NCBI GenBank assembly: GCA_902619165.1
Contig: CACNDI010000012.1
Coordinates: 1-64,000 of the forward strand
DNA from: an uncultured Alphaproteobacteria bacterium
GTDB lineage: Bacteria; Pseudomonadota; Alphaproteobacteria; Rhodobacterales; Rhodobacteraceae
Direction of reading: 5' to 3'
Length of the DNA stretch: 64,000 bases
Under the pieces are notes generated by a model. The model made no database searches and was not told the origin of the DNA. It saw only the letters and a list, made by a program, of their open reading frames with translations. This document shows, piece by piece, positions 7,639 through 16,862 of the stretch (positions within the stretch are counted from its first letter, which is position 1; each line of letters opens with the position of its first letter). A program made the translations under genes and the position numbers.

Positions 7639-8421
7639 TCAAGTCAAGATCCCATCGAGATAGCCCTTCATGAATTTTTGAAAATCATCTTTATTATATA
7701 AATTCATCAAGTGTTTACGTGACTTTGGAAAATCTTCCTCAAAATTTTTTGATATAATCTCATATCCCTGTTCATTAATAATGGTCCGGCGATCTCGCTC
7801 TTTCAAAAATTGTGCTACGTCACAGACAAAAGAGATATCAGCTATCGTCAAATAGGATCCGGATATAAATTTTCCTGTTGAAAGAGCATTTTCTATACCA
7901 CCCATATAGAATGAATAGGCTGCTTTCATTCTGTTATAGAACTGATCATTTAATGACTTTAATTCTAAAACATATACCTGAAATTCTCTTGAAAAGACGA
8001 GATTTGCATCTAGAAAACTGTCTATTCTGGATTGTAAATAGGGATTATTATCTCCATAAAGTGATGTAATATTTGAACTACGAGCCACTGCGCGCATTAT
8101 ACTATTCGATTCAAAGATACCTATTGACCCATCGTTATTGAAACCGGCGGGCACCGTACCAAATGGGTGCTTCTCAAGAAAGCTGTCCGTTTTGTAAAGA
8201 CTACCCTCAAAGCCCCTTTTCCCCTGTCTTTCAAAGGGCTTTATGTCGTCAAGTTCTAAATTACCTAACTTCTCCGCATCAAAGTCCCATAACCAATCAA
8301 CTAAATTTTTTGGTTTATCTCCCAAGACCTTCACTTTTACACCACCAAGCCTACCCGTGATTAGAGACTTCCATACCCTAGAATTTGGTAAGTAAGAGAA
8401 TATTCTGATTTTTTCGCTCAT
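7639..8421 (-). CDS. Glutathione S-transferase-like protein
   Basis: This 260-residue protein follows the GST layout: a thioredoxin-like N-terminus ending in GIFESNSIMRAVAR (the E-S-N motif that binds the gamma-glutamyl group) at about residues 100-113, then a helical C-terminal domain with GSYLTIADISF, the conserved N-capping motif. The N-terminus is longer than usual and resembles eEF1Bgamma-type GST domains, where a similar tryptophan-rich insertion is seen. Enzyme activity is not assured. Its stop lies 15 nt from the convergent MFS gene. Confidence 0.75.
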   Translation of the reverse strand: MSEKIRIFSYLPNSRVWKSLITGRLGGVKVKVLGDKPKNLVDWLWDFDAEKLGNLELDDIKPFERQGKRGFEGSLYKTDSFLEKHPFGTVPAGFNNDGSIGIFESNSIMRAVARSSNITSLYGDNNPYLQSRIDSFLDANLVFSREFQVYVLELKSLNDQFYNRMKAAYSFYMGGIENALSTGKFISGSYLTIADISFVCDVAQFLKERDRRTIINEQGYEIISKNFEEDFPKSRKHLMNLYNKDDFQKFMKGYLDGILT

Positions 8422-8470
8422 TTATTTTCTATATAATTATAATTTTAAAGTTGGGAACTAGGTCTCAACT

Positions 8471-9109
8471 CTACTTTTTTGTAATAATCGATCCTAGCTC
8501 GCGTTTGGTTTTCTCAAATACTTCAATCGACTGTTTAGTAAATTTACCAAAATTTTTGACATCCTCTAATCTTTGGTCCAGAAAATCTTCAGACGCACCA
8601 ATACCTCGGTTCTCTTTTGCAAGCCAGTAGGCCAAAGTGGAAGAATATACTCCCGACAAAATGAGTCTTTTTGAGTAAAAGGTTCCTCCTCTTGATGTAT
8701 CGCCAGCTATTTCCCAAATTTTATTAGATGTTTTCATCACTTGGGTAAATGCATCATAGGCATTTCTTGGCTGCGCCATAAAAAATAAAGACGTTTTGAT
8801 GATACTCTTGTAATTTTCAGATGCTTTTAACCTTGATAAAATAAGCGTCTTTACAGTATCAGTGGTTCCCAGATCTTTATTGTTTTGGGCATTAAATATT
8901 ACATACATATCCTCATCTAATTTATCATTGAATGTACTGATGATATTTGAAATTTTATTGTCAAAAAGAGTCTGTAATTCTTTTTTATTGGAATTTTTTG
9001 TTTTTTTGGCAGTTTTTGCGGCTTCATGTAAAGCATTCCATGTCCATCCGAGGTTTGGAACTTGGTCGAGCATTTTCATCATTAAATTTTTTTTAAGACT
9101 AATTTCCAT
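8471..9109 (-). CDS. COQ9 family protein (ubiquinone biosynthesis)
   Basis: The 212-residue product has the COQ9 pattern. An N-terminal TetR-like helix opens with MLDQVPNLGWTWNAL, matching the ILxxxPxxGWTxxAL signature. The C-terminal lipid-binding half contains TSRGGTFYSKRLILSGVYSSTLAYWL and FLDQRLEDVKNFGKFTK. COQ9 proteins present polyprenyl intermediates to COQ7 during ubiquinone synthesis and are found in mitochondria and alphaproteobacteria, which supports the lineage assignment. No DNA-binding role is expected. It has no obvious Shine-Dalgarno sequence and stands alone. Confidence 0.8.
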   Translation of the reverse strand: MEISLKKNLMMKMLDQVPNLGWTWNALHEAAKTAKKTKNSNKKELQTLFDNKISNIISTFNDKLDEDMYVIFNAQNNKDLGTTDTVKTLILSRLKASENYKSIIKTSLFFMAQPRNAYDAFTQVMKTSNKIWEIAGDTSRGGTFYSKRLILSGVYSSTLAYWLAKENRGIGASEDFLDQRLEDVKNFGKFTKQSIEVFEKTKRELGSIITKK

Positions 9110-9188
9110 AATGTGTGCGTAAATTAGGACTTCCAGTGGTTGATTACAATATAACTTAGCTCTCTCTGGCTAAATTAAAAATAATTTT

Positions 9189-10076
9189 TTATCCATCTTC
9201 TTTGTGTGCAAATATCAAGAACAAAGACAGAAAACAAAGTGTTACAATAAAACCAGAGAATTCCTGTAACGACAAATACTGGCTTAGAATTAAAAGTGCT
9301 ATAATCGTTGCAAAAAGAGGTTCTGTTAAAGCTAAAACAGAGGCGGTTGTGATACCTATAGCCTTCGAGCCAATAAAAAAAAGAACGTAACTTAATACAT
9401 AAAATATGCCATTACCCAGTATACCTAGCCAGCCATATTTATTGGTAGGAAACGAAAGTTCTGCAGGTAGAAAGAAGACATATATTATCAACGTAATCAC
9501 ACTGAAAAAACTCAACTGTAAGTTTATGGTAACAGAGCCTATCTCATTCACTAACTTCCCCGTGAAGTATATAAATGCGATAAATAATAAGAGGCCTATA
9601 ACACTAATAAATATTCCATAAAGACTTGTCCCTGATGGTTTATCTAAAATTAAGATTCCAAGGCCCGATAGAACACCTATGATACTAAGCCATTGAGTTC
9701 GCGATAAATGTTCCTCTCCTTTAAAAGTTGTAATAAGTGCTACTCCGATGGGAAACAGATAAATGATCATTAAAACAAGAGCGATACTAATGTACTCGAT
9801 AGCGTGGTAGGTCGATGCGATTAAGCACACTGAAATGATACTGACAAATATTAAAGTAGGGATATTGCCTCTATCTACAAAAATGGGTTCCCGCAGACCG
9901 TATGTCAAAGGAACCAGAATTATCAAACCTATAAGACATCTGGACATTAGCAAAACCATTAGAGAAACGCCACTATCCAAAGCAATTTTCGCCGACGTCG
10001 GAACAAAGGCAAAAAAGAATGACGACAATAATACAATTGCTATTCCATTCCATCGCTTATTTAGTAACTTAATCAT
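9189..10076 (-). CDS. EamA/DMT-superfamily transporter
   Basis: About ten hydrophobic segments in two similar halves, each near 145 residues, mark a drug/metabolite transporter (EamA repeat). The frame stays open upstream to 10301, but that part encodes a non-membrane extension running over the start of the divergent lipid-kinase gene. The ATG at 10076 gives a typical 295-residue protein beginning MIKLLNKRW, with cytosolic positive charges before helix 1. Substrates of the family range from amino acids to nucleotides and cannot be told here. Confidence 0.85.
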   Translation of the reverse strand: MIKLLNKRWNGIAIVLLSSFFFAFVPTSAKIALDSGVSLMVLLMSRCLIGLIILVPLTYGLREPIFVDRGNIPTLIFVSIISVCLIASTYHAIEYISIALVLMIIYLFPIGVALITTFKGEEHLSRTQWLSIIGVLSGLGILILDKPSGTSLYGIFISVIGLLLFIAFIYFTGKLVNEIGSVTINLQLSFFSVITLIIYVFFLPAELSFPTNKYGWLGILGNGIFYVLSYVLFFIGSKAIGITTASVLALTEPLFATIIALLILSQYLSLQEFSGFIVTLCFLSLFLIFAHKEDG

Positions 10077-10203
10077 TATAATTTTGGTGGTTAGTGTAAC
10101 TACTAGTAAAGTACAAATTGCGGTTTGTATAATTGTTTGTTGTTTACGACCGCTCTGTTTAAACTCTACACTATACCAGTTAAAGTTATACCTCTGAGAA
10201 CCC

Positions 10204-11088
10204 ATGAAAGAAAATATTGTATACATAGTGAATCCAATATCTGGAAAGCTATCTAAGAAAAAAAAAATCCGCGTAATTGAAAATATAGATCCAAGCACCA
10301 AACCAGAAATAATTTTTTCACAGTCCTTAGAAGACGCTGGTAAAAAGGCTCAGGAGTTTATGTTGAAGAAATATTTAGTCGTGGCCTGTGGAGGTGATGG
10401 CTTTATTAATATAATTGCCCAAAAAGCAATAGATTATGCTTGTAACATGGCCCTTCTTCCGTTTGGAAGAGGCAATGACTTTGCTAGATCTCTTGATCTC
10501 GATACACTGGAAAAGGCTATTGATGCAATAAGGGGTCGCAACTTTAGGTCAGTTAGATATTTAAACGTTGTATTTTCGGATAATAACCGGATCTCGCTTA
10601 CGAATGCTGGGGTTGGATTATTAAGTGAGGCTTCATTTCGTGCCTTAAGGATTCCGGTGCTTAAAGGGCCACTATTATATGCATCCGCTGCATTAATAAG
10701 CTTCATTAACTTAAAATCACATGAATATGTTGTTACCACTGAATCCCAAAAAATGGAGATGAACAACCTTATATTAGCAGGGGCTGCTTCAGAATATACC
10801 GGCGGTGGGATGTATATTGCTCCCGATGCAAAAAAGTTCCGAGACAAATTAAACTTATTGTTTGCAAACAAACTTAGTCGACTTCAGGCCGTAAAATTAT
10901 TAATTATGGTCTTCTCTGGAAGGCATATATTCCATCATGCTGTGACAAATACTCACGTTCGGAGCGTAAAAATAGAAAGTCTCACCTCAAATAAGTGGAG
11001 CTCGATTGTCTCTGGAGATGGAGAATACTTAGGGGAATTACCTGCAAGAATTTTTTTAGGCAAAAAGGCACTAAAAATCGCTCGTTAA
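10204..11088 (+). CDS. Diacylglycerol/lipid kinase family protein (YegS-like)
   Basis: This 294-residue protein has the DAGK catalytic signatures: an N-terminal VNPISGK phosphate loop (residues 9-15), GGDG at 63-66 and PFGRGNDFAR at 86-95. The last replaces the usual T of GTGNDFAR with R. Family members phosphorylate lipid hydroxyls with ATP at the inner membrane. The C-terminal beta sandwich ends in SGDGEYLGELP, as in YegS. It is divergent from the EamA gene and followed by 35 non-coding bases. Confidence 0.88.
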   Translation: MKENIVYIVNPISGKLSKKKKIRVIENIDPSTKPEIIFSQSLEDAGKKAQEFMLKKYLVVACGGDGFINIIAQKAIDYACNMALLPFGRGNDFARSLDLDTLEKAIDAIRGRNFRSVRYLNVVFSDNNRISLTNAGVGLLSEASFRALRIPVLKGPLLYASAALISFINLKSHEYVVTTESQKMEMNNLILAGAASEYTGGGMYIAPDAKKFRDKLNLLFANKLSRLQAVKLLIMVFSGRHIFHHAVTNTHVRSVKIESLTSNKWSSIVSGDGEYLGELPARIFLGKKALKIAR

Positions 11089-11123
11089 TGTGAATATCTC
11101 AATAAGATAGTATTGATATTATA

Positions 11124-11525
11124 CTAAGAATCAAAATCACCATATTTTTCATTATCAATAATATCTGGATGACCGTTTTTGACGTTTGGTTGAAAGATAG
11201 TACCAGAGGCTCCATAAATATAGACATTTCCTGCTTGCAAATTTGGCTGAATGGGTTTTCGGTTTTCATCTAAGACATCGATTACCACTTTTTTAACGAT
11301 ACTTTCAGCCCTGAATATCATGCAAACATACACATCTCCATCCTCTTCTACAAAAATGACATTTGAAGCATTTGCTTCTTGGGTGATTTGTTTCTCCAAA
11401 CTCGTTAAAAATTTTTTTCTTTTGGCAATGGTTGTTAAATATTTTTTTGCCATAAAATACCAGTTTATTTCTACCAATCGACCAAGTAATTTTTCTCTTT
11501 CAATAAGTAATTCATTTTCTGACAT
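11124..11525 (-). CDS. Unknown 133-residue protein
   Basis: I do not recognise this gene. Residues 1-50 are charged and helical (SENELLIEREKLLGRLVEIN, then a Lys-rich stretch) and could form a coiled coil. Residues 55-105 look like beta strands, and the C-terminus is polar. There is no signal peptide. Its ATG overlaps the stop of the upstream PqiA-like gene by one base (TAATG), so the two are probably translated together and may work at the same membrane site. Confidence 0.7.
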   Translation of the reverse strand: MSENELLIEREKLLGRLVEINWYFMAKKYLTTIAKRKKFLTSLEKQITQEANASNVIFVEEDGDVYVCMIFRAESIVKKVVIDVLDENRKPIQPNLQAGNVYIYGASGTIFQPNVKNGHPDIIDNEKYGDFDS

Positions 11526-12052
11526 TATTTCATACTCTTCATAGTCCAGTGATTTAAGTAACTTACAACCAATGCTGCAAACAAAAAATAAAACCCTTTC
11601 AGTAGACTGACCTCAAAGAAATAGGACAATTGTGAGGAAAACAGAAGAAAGCTTATTAGGAATATGTCAACCATAGCCAATTTATGTAAATTTAAATTTT
11701 TCAGTCTAGTAATTGGTACGAAATTCGTACATAGCCTCATCAGAGGGATCAAAACACCAAATACCAAAATTGTTCCACCGAGCAAGAAATTTTGTTGGTC
11801 AAATAGAGTAATAATTAAACTATGAATTGAAAACTCCTCCTTAAAAATCCAGAATTCTTGTATCCTTGCAAAAGGAGAAAATATCCCTAAAAAAAGAAGA
11901 ATAGCTTCAATAGCTGAAAAGATAATTGTTATTAACAAATATGGCCAATCCTCAAATAATTTATGATATAGTCTAATGATTAAATTAACTTGATTATTAA
12001 CGCAACAGCTTCGTTCGTTGTTTGCGTTGTACTTAAAATTAGGAAACACCAT
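11525..12052 (-). CDS. PqiA-like multi-pass membrane protein
   Basis: Four hydrophobic helices are visible. The third is preceded by LHKLAMVDIFLISFLL, close to the W/HxxxMxDVF pattern of paraquat-inducible protein A, whose family spans the inner membrane next to MCE-type lipid transporters. Only one PqiA-like unit is present, and no pqiB or MCE gene is near. The start is uncertain: the ATG at 12052 lies back to back with the ATG of the divergent GST gene, and an internal TTG just before the first helix, preceded by GAGG, is an alternative. It is coupled to the downstream unknown gene. Confidence 0.65.
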   Translation of the reverse strand: MVFPNFKYNANNERSCCVNNQVNLIIRLYHKLFEDWPYLLITIIFSAIEAILLFLGIFSPFARIQEFWIFKEEFSIHSLIITLFDQQNFLLGGTILVFGVLIPLMRLCTNFVPITRLKNLNLHKLAMVDIFLISFLLFSSQLSYFFEVSLLKGFYFLFAALVVSYLNHWTMKSMK

Positions 12053-12749
12053 GGAAAAATCTTTTCCGAAACTAGATCTCGTGTATTTTAAAATGCGTGC
12101 GTTTACAGAAGCTATACAAATGCAATTATGCTATGGCAACGTTCCCTACACCTACTATATGGCGTGGGAATATTTTGAGAAATCTTGGCCGGAAATTAAA
12201 AAAGAAATTGGTTTTGGTCAGCTACCCGTTCTTATTGTAGATAACCAAACCACGATTTGGCAAAGTGGCTCAATAATGCGATATACAGCTAAATTAGCGA
12301 ATACCCTTCCTGTGAATGACGAAGACCGGGCAATAGCTGACGCTATATTTGAGTCAAGCCAAGAGCTATTCCAACCCCTCAACGCGACAATAAATTTTAA
12401 GACCGGAGAGGAATATGAAGCTCTCAAGAAAACAATTTTAGCCGGTTTTGAGCCAAGGATATTTTATTTCAATAAATATTTAGAAAGCGACAAAAGAGGC
12501 CCATTTTTTCTGGGAGAGAATCCTTCATACTGTGATTTCGGGGTATATCATCAATTATCAATGATTCGAGTTCTTGAGCCCAATATCTTCGATGATTGGC
12601 CCAAAATAGTGAGCTTTTTTAATGCAATAGAAAATCTTAGTGGCGTATCCAAATATCTGAATAGCCGGCCTGAACTAGTTGGAATTAAAGAAGAGCCAAA
12701 GCTCATTATTAAAGGTAAAGCAGTACCGACGGGCATGATGCCAGATTAG
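12051..12749 (+). CDS. Glutathione S-transferase
   Basis: The start at 12051 has AGGA six bases upstream and gives 232 residues. The N-terminal thioredoxin-like domain shows GFGQLPVLIVDN (cis-Pro) and WQSGSIMRYTA (the glutathione gamma-Glu-binding S). The C-terminal helical domain shows NPSYCDFGVYHQL in place of the usual TxAD. The layout is that of sigma/mu-like GSTs, which conjugate or isomerise electrophiles in the cytosol. No partner gene is adjacent, so the substrate is unknown. Its start codon overlaps that of the divergent PqiA-like gene. Confidence 0.85.
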   Translation: MEKSFPKLDLVYFKMRAFTEAIQMQLCYGNVPYTYYMAWEYFEKSWPEIKKEIGFGQLPVLIVDNQTTIWQSGSIMRYTAKLANTLPVNDEDRAIADAIFESSQELFQPLNATINFKTGEEYEALKKTILAGFEPRIFYFNKYLESDKRGPFFLGENPSYCDFGVYHQLSMIRVLEPNIFDDWPKIVSFFNAIENLSGVSKYLNSRPELVGIKEEPKLIIKGKAVPTGMMPD

Positions 12750-12777
12750 TAGATAGGAGTTTAAAGATCTTTTAAAA

Positions 12778-14058
12778 CTAAATCTTTTCCAGTTTACACC
12801 AGTCGGCTATGAATAAAGCTATTGTCTTCGTTATTTTCCTAACGGAACTCAAGCTTACTCTTTCATCGAAACCATGAATGTTTTCTGAATATGGTCCATA
12901 TACCAGACAGGGGCAATCCCCATATACCATAAATACCCTAGCATCCAGGTATGCAGGACTAATAAAGCTCTTCATATCTCCTTCGTAAGCAAGAAAATGT
13001 GCCTCACCTAATACTTTCTCAGCGTCCGTACCCTCTTCTAAAACATATCCTTTTGCAAAAAATCCATTCCACTCAATTTGAGGAGGATTATTTGAGAGAA
13101 AGGCATCATTCAGTGAAGCTTCTCTAATACATTTTTCTATTTCTAATGATTTCTCTTTTGGGTCCCAATCAGGAAAAATTGCAATACGACAGTCAAACTC
13201 ACACCAAGATGGGACAGAGGAAGCCCAGTCACCTCCCTTTATTTTTCCAACATTAAAATTTATAGGATGTTCAGTATCTTTATAATATTTAAAATTTGTC
13301 TTTTCTGCATTCCATGCCTCCTCAAGTTTTCTTAGTGCTTTTATTATGGGAAAGCATGCTTCAATTGCATTTTGACCAGAACCCGCTTCTCTTACATGTA
13401 CAGGCAAACCTTTTACACTTACCTTAAACCAAAGGACACCAACATTTCCTCTAACCAATTTATCATCTACCGGTTCTGGAATAATTGCAGCTTCGGCATT
13501 ATATCCTCTAACCAAACATGCTAGTGCACCATTTCCTGTGCATTCTTCCTCTACTACTGACTGAATATGAACACGTGCGGATGGTTGGTAACCTAAGTTT
13601 CTTATGGCATCCATAGCAAATATGTTTGCAACAATGCCCGCTTTCATATCTGCCCCTCCCCTACCATACATCCAATCGCCCTCAATTGCTGGGTCAAAGG
13701 GGTTGCGTGACCACATTTCATAAGGTCCCTCCGGAACCACATCAATATGGCCATTAAGTATAAGAGATCTGCCTATTTCTGTTTTGGGTCTATGGGTAGC
13801 AACTATATTTATTGCATTTGAATAATCTACCTTTACTGGTGAAAATCCTGGGTGATCTTTAATGTCTTCCACATTCACCGTCCACCTATCAAGTGCATAA
13901 TTCCGCTTTGTCAATTCATCAAAGAGAAAATCTTGAGCTGTATGCTCTTGGCCACGTAAAGAAGGAAATCTAGTTAACTTTTGAGTGAACCTTATTTGAT
14001 CATCAAAAAGTTTATCAACTTCAATGTTAATTCTTTCGGAAAGCTCTTTTTCAATCAT
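12778..14058 (-). CDS. M20 family deacylase/peptidase (ArgE/DapE-like)
   Basis: This 426-residue dizinc hydrolase has the metal motif GHIDVVPEG with the first His and Asp, a YGRGGADMKAG segment carrying the bridging Asp, and the VVEEECTGNGA block with the catalytic Glu pair. The insertion between these (dimerisation or lid domain) is present. Relatives remove acyl groups from amino acids (acetylornithine or succinyl-diaminopimelate). This sequence looks closer to the broad ArgE-like group than to the true biosynthetic enzymes, so the substrate is open. It is divergent from ung. Confidence 0.85.
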   Translation of the reverse strand: MIEKELSERINIEVDKLFDDQIRFTQKLTRFPSLRGQEHTAQDFLFDELTKRNYALDRWTVNVEDIKDHPGFSPVKVDYSNAINIVATHRPKTEIGRSLILNGHIDVVPEGPYEMWSRNPFDPAIEGDWMYGRGGADMKAGIVANIFAMDAIRNLGYQPSARVHIQSVVEEECTGNGALACLVRGYNAEAAIIPEPVDDKLVRGNVGVLWFKVSVKGLPVHVREAGSGQNAIEACFPIIKALRKLEEAWNAEKTNFKYYKDTEHPINFNVGKIKGGDWASSVPSWCEFDCRIAIFPDWDPKEKSLEIEKCIREASLNDAFLSNNPPQIEWNGFFAKGYVLEEGTDAEKVLGEAHFLAYEGDMKSFISPAYLDARVFMVYGDCPCLVYGPYSENIHGFDERVSLSSVRKITKTIALFIADWCKLEKI

Positions 14059-14140
14059 TAAAATAAGGTATCCCTGTGACCTATTTTTATACTAAACTAT
14101 TACATTAATAACTGCATCTCAGTTTAGCAAGGAACATAAA

Positions 14141-14815
14141 TTGTCTACAATCAATATTGAAGAAAGCTGGAGAAAGCGGCTGATTGATGAGTTCAAAAAA
14201 CCTTATATGCGACAGTTAAGTGATTTCTTGAAGGCGGAAAAAAAGGTGGGAAAGGAAATTTTTCCATTAGGATCAGAAATCTTTTCAGCGTTTAACTTTA
14301 CTCCATTTGAAAAGGTAAAGGTCGTAATTTTAGGTCAAGACCCCTACCATGGGAGGGGACAAGCACATGGTCTAAGTTTCTCGGTAAAAGATGGTGTTCA
14401 ACCGCCCCCATCTCTAGAAAATATCTTCAAAGAGTTAAAATCAGATATAGGCTTAGCCCGACCTCAGTCAGGAAGCCTTGAAAAGTGGGCGAAAGAGGGT
14501 GTTTTGCTGTTAAATACTGTATTGACCGTAGAAAAGAGTAAACCAGCATCCCATCAGAATAAGGGCTGGGAAATATTTACTGACAAAGTACTTTCTTTAT
14601 TAAATAAAGAAAAAACAAATTTGGTGTATATTTTATGGGGAAAAAAAGCCCAAGAAAAAGGGACCTTTTTAAACGGGGATGCGAATCTAATTTTAAAAAG
14701 TGCTCACCCTTCACCCTATTCAGCAGCAAATGGATTTTTTGAGTCAAAACCATTTTCAAAAACAAACGAATATTTAGATGACAATGGTCTTTCCTGTATT
14801 AATTGGGAACTGTGA
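14141..14815 (+). CDS. ung: Uracil-DNA glycosylase
   Basis: Ung removes uracil from DNA to begin base-excision repair. The 224-residue protein carries the catalytic water-activating loop GQDPYH at residues 65-70 (Asp67) followed by GRGQAHGLSFSV, and the HPSPYSA minor-groove loop with the transition-state His near residue 190. The length is that of family 1. Translation starts at TTG with AAGGA seven bases upstream; no ATG fits. A GYD-domain gene follows 64 nt later on the same strand. Confidence 0.95.
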   Translation: MSTINIEESWRKRLIDEFKKPYMRQLSDFLKAEKKVGKEIFPLGSEIFSAFNFTPFEKVKVVILGQDPYHGRGQAHGLSFSVKDGVQPPPSLENIFKELKSDIGLARPQSGSLEKWAKEGVLLLNTVLTVEKSKPASHQNKGWEIFTDKVLSLLNKEKTNLVYILWGKKAQEKGTFLNGDANLILKSAHPSPYSAANGFFESKPFSKTNEYLDDNGLSCINWEL

Positions 14816-14879
14816 ATAAATATTAAGATATTTATCTATAGGTGTTATATTAGTACTGAAAATAATGTAGGAGATAAAA

Positions 14880-15203
14880 ATGAAAGTAATAGCCTTAGCA
14901 AAATATAATGAGTCAGCATGGAAGGGTATGATTGGAAGCAGTTATGCTGAAAGAAGAAAAGTAATGGAAGCAGTTGTGACTAGCGCAGGCGCAACACTTA
15001 CAGATATGATGTTCACTCGTGGTCAATACGATATCGTAGTCACCTTCGAAGTTCCGTCTGAAGATGTTGCTTTAGGCGCGGCTATTGCCGTTAATGCTAG
15101 CGGTGCAATTAAAGATCTCGTAACGCTCAGCGAGATTGATATAGATAGCGCTCTCAAGACGGCGAAGAGTGTTGCTAGTGCCTACTCTCCTCCAGGAACC
15201 TGA
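14880..15203 (+). CDS. GYD domain protein
   Basis: This small protein of 107 residues matches the GYD family: a ferredoxin-like strand-helix-strand core with the signature TRGQYDIVVTFEVPSED near residues 45-62. The function of the family is unknown. It is often dimeric and found near oxidoreductases. A strong GGAG precedes the ATG. It lies head-on to the AlkB-type gene with 9 nt between stops. Confidence 0.85.
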   Translation: MKVIALAKYNESAWKGMIGSSYAERRKVMEAVVTSAGATLTDMMFTRGQYDIVVTFEVPSEDVALGAAIAVNASGAIKDLVTLSEIDIDSALKTAKSVASAYSPPGT

Positions 15204-15212
15204 TTACAGGCT

Positions 15213-16319
15213 CTATGACCACTCCTGTATTTCCGGATAAAACCGTTTTCTCCACTCCAAGACTTTTGGATTCATAACTTTCATCCAAAATTGTGGGATT
15301 AAACTCATAAGCACCATCAAAGGATAACCAAAAGGTAACTGAGGTGCGTCGCCTGCATCATATGATTGGAGATGTTGATATTTCTTGTTTGGTCTCGCGT
15401 GGTGATCAGAGTGCTTTTGAAGATTAATTAGCAAAAGATTACTCGCGTGGTCGTTAGCATTCCAGCTATGATGCGGGCGAGTAGGCTCAAACTTTCCATT
15501 GTCTAACTTCTGTCTAACAAGACCGTAATGCTCAATGTAATTTACGACCTCCAAGTGTAATACTGCAATCAGAGCTTGTATGAAAAAACATAAAGCGCCA
15601 AGTATTCCACCGATTAGGATAGCCAGCAATATAAAGAAAAGCATGAGCCCAAAGTAAATAAAAAAAGGATTTTGAAAATCCCAGAAAGGCAAGTTTTTCT
15701 TCTGCAATAACTCCTTTTCTGTATTCCAAGAAGACAAAAAACATTCGGGAATAACACGGATAAAAAATTTATAGAAGTTTTCCCCATATCTTGCGGTGAC
15801 CGCATCTTTGCGTGTTCCAACATGCCGGTGATGGACGAGAACATGTTCCGTTCTAAAATGGCCATACAACGACATCCCCATTAAAACATCTGATAAAAAT
15901 CTCTCAATCCTTGTTTTTTGATGCATAAGCTCATGTGCAAATACAATCCCGACTGCTCCTGATATTATGCCTTGAACTACCATAAGAAAAAATGCTTCCG
16001 TACCGCTGAGATGGTCGAACATAAAAATTGTAAATAAACTGCCAAAGATCAAAAAGAACTGTACGGGAACCCAACCATAGAGAACATATTTATAACTGTC
16101 CTCCGATCCACCACTACTCTCGGTGGGCTTAATTAGCTTCTTTCCTATCAAAGCATCAAAAAAAGTAATCACTACGTACCCAAATATAGGCACAAGGAGT
16201 ATGGTCCACCCCCCAAATATCCACGAGATTATCATTAATGGTGCAAATATATAGGGAAGACCGAACTGAAAGGCCGGCGTTATTTCGCTCGTGAAGTTTT
16301 CTGTAGTAGTGTTGTCCAT
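15213..16319 (-). CDS. alkB: AlkB-type membrane di-iron monooxygenase (alkane 1-monooxygenase)
   Basis: The 368-residue product has the histidine boxes of integral-membrane hydroxylases: HELMH at 129-133, EHVLVHHRH at about 158-166 and LQKHSDHHA near 310. It also has NYIEHYGL, the motif that sets AlkB apart from fatty-acid desaturases. Six or so membrane helices place the di-iron site on the cytosolic face. AlkB oxidises medium-chain alkanes to 1-alkanols using rubredoxin. No rubredoxin or reductase gene is nearby, so electrons must come from elsewhere. The start has GAGGGGG. The exact substrate is not certain. Confidence 0.85.
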   Translation of the reverse strand: MDNTTTENFTSEITPAFQFGLPYIFAPLMIISWIFGGWTILLVPIFGYVVITFFDALIGKKLIKPTESSGGSEDSYKYVLYGWVPVQFFLIFGSLFTIFMFDHLSGTEAFFLMVVQGIISGAVGIVFAHELMHQKTRIERFLSDVLMGMSLYGHFRTEHVLVHHRHVGTRKDAVTARYGENFYKFFIRVIPECFLSSWNTEKELLQKKNLPFWDFQNPFFIYFGLMLFFILLAILIGGILGALCFFIQALIAVLHLEVVNYIEHYGLVRQKLDNGKFEPTRPHHSWNANDHASNLLLINLQKHSDHHARPNKKYQHLQSYDAGDAPQLPFGYPLMVLMSLIPQFWMKVMNPKVLEWRKRFYPEIQEWS

Positions 16320-16433
16320 CTATCCCCCTCTATTGAAATAAAAAGTATTTGGTTAATTTCAAGGATCATAGTTATACTTTAATTTTAGGATAATTTCTAT
16401 TAGTTTTACATTTGAACTAAAATAGGAGCAAAG

Positions 16434-16799
16434 ATGAGCACAGTAATGAAAAAATCATTTGATAATCCAGATGAAGTGAGAGCGCCCGACAAGGCAAAAG
16501 TATCTGTCTGTGACCTAGGAGGCATAGCAGCTGCAAAGCTTGTTCTTCAGCCAGGCTGGAGTTGGGAAACATGTGTCAAACCAATGGTTGGAGGAGAAAG
16601 TTGTCAAGCAAAACACGTTGGAACAGTGATTTCTGGTCAAATGGCTGCCAAGCATAACGACGGTACAGAACAGGTTTTTGGGCCTGGTGACGTTTATGTT
16701 ATTGAACCTGGTCACAATGGATGGGTAGTAGGTGACGAAGAAGTAGTTGCGTTCGAATTTAATTCAACCGCAGCGCAAACATACGCTAAGACCGATTAA
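16434..16799 (+). CDS. Cupin domain protein
   Basis: This single-domain cupin of 121 residues has motif 1 around AKHVGTVISGQMAAK and motif 2 around FGPGDVYVIEPGHNGWVVG. The first motif has only one of the usual histidines, so metal binding may be weak. The family spans enzymes and ligand sensors; no activity can be assigned. It has a clear AGGAG before the ATG and is transcribed away from alkB. Confidence 0.8.
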   Translation: MSTVMKKSFDNPDEVRAPDKAKVSVCDLGGIAAAKLVLQPGWSWETCVKPMVGGESCQAKHVGTVISGQMAAKHNDGTEQVFGPGDVYVIEPGHNGWVVGDEEVVAFEFNSTAAQTYAKTD

Positions 16800-16862
16800 G
16801 CGATATTTAACTTTTAATAAATCTAGGTAGAGTCGCTAAAAATCATTTAATTTAAGTTGCTG

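Noticed and set aside
10077-10301. N-terminal extension of the EamA transporter
   Set aside because: It overlaps the divergent lipid-kinase start and has no membrane or family character; the ATG at 10076 fits the family length.
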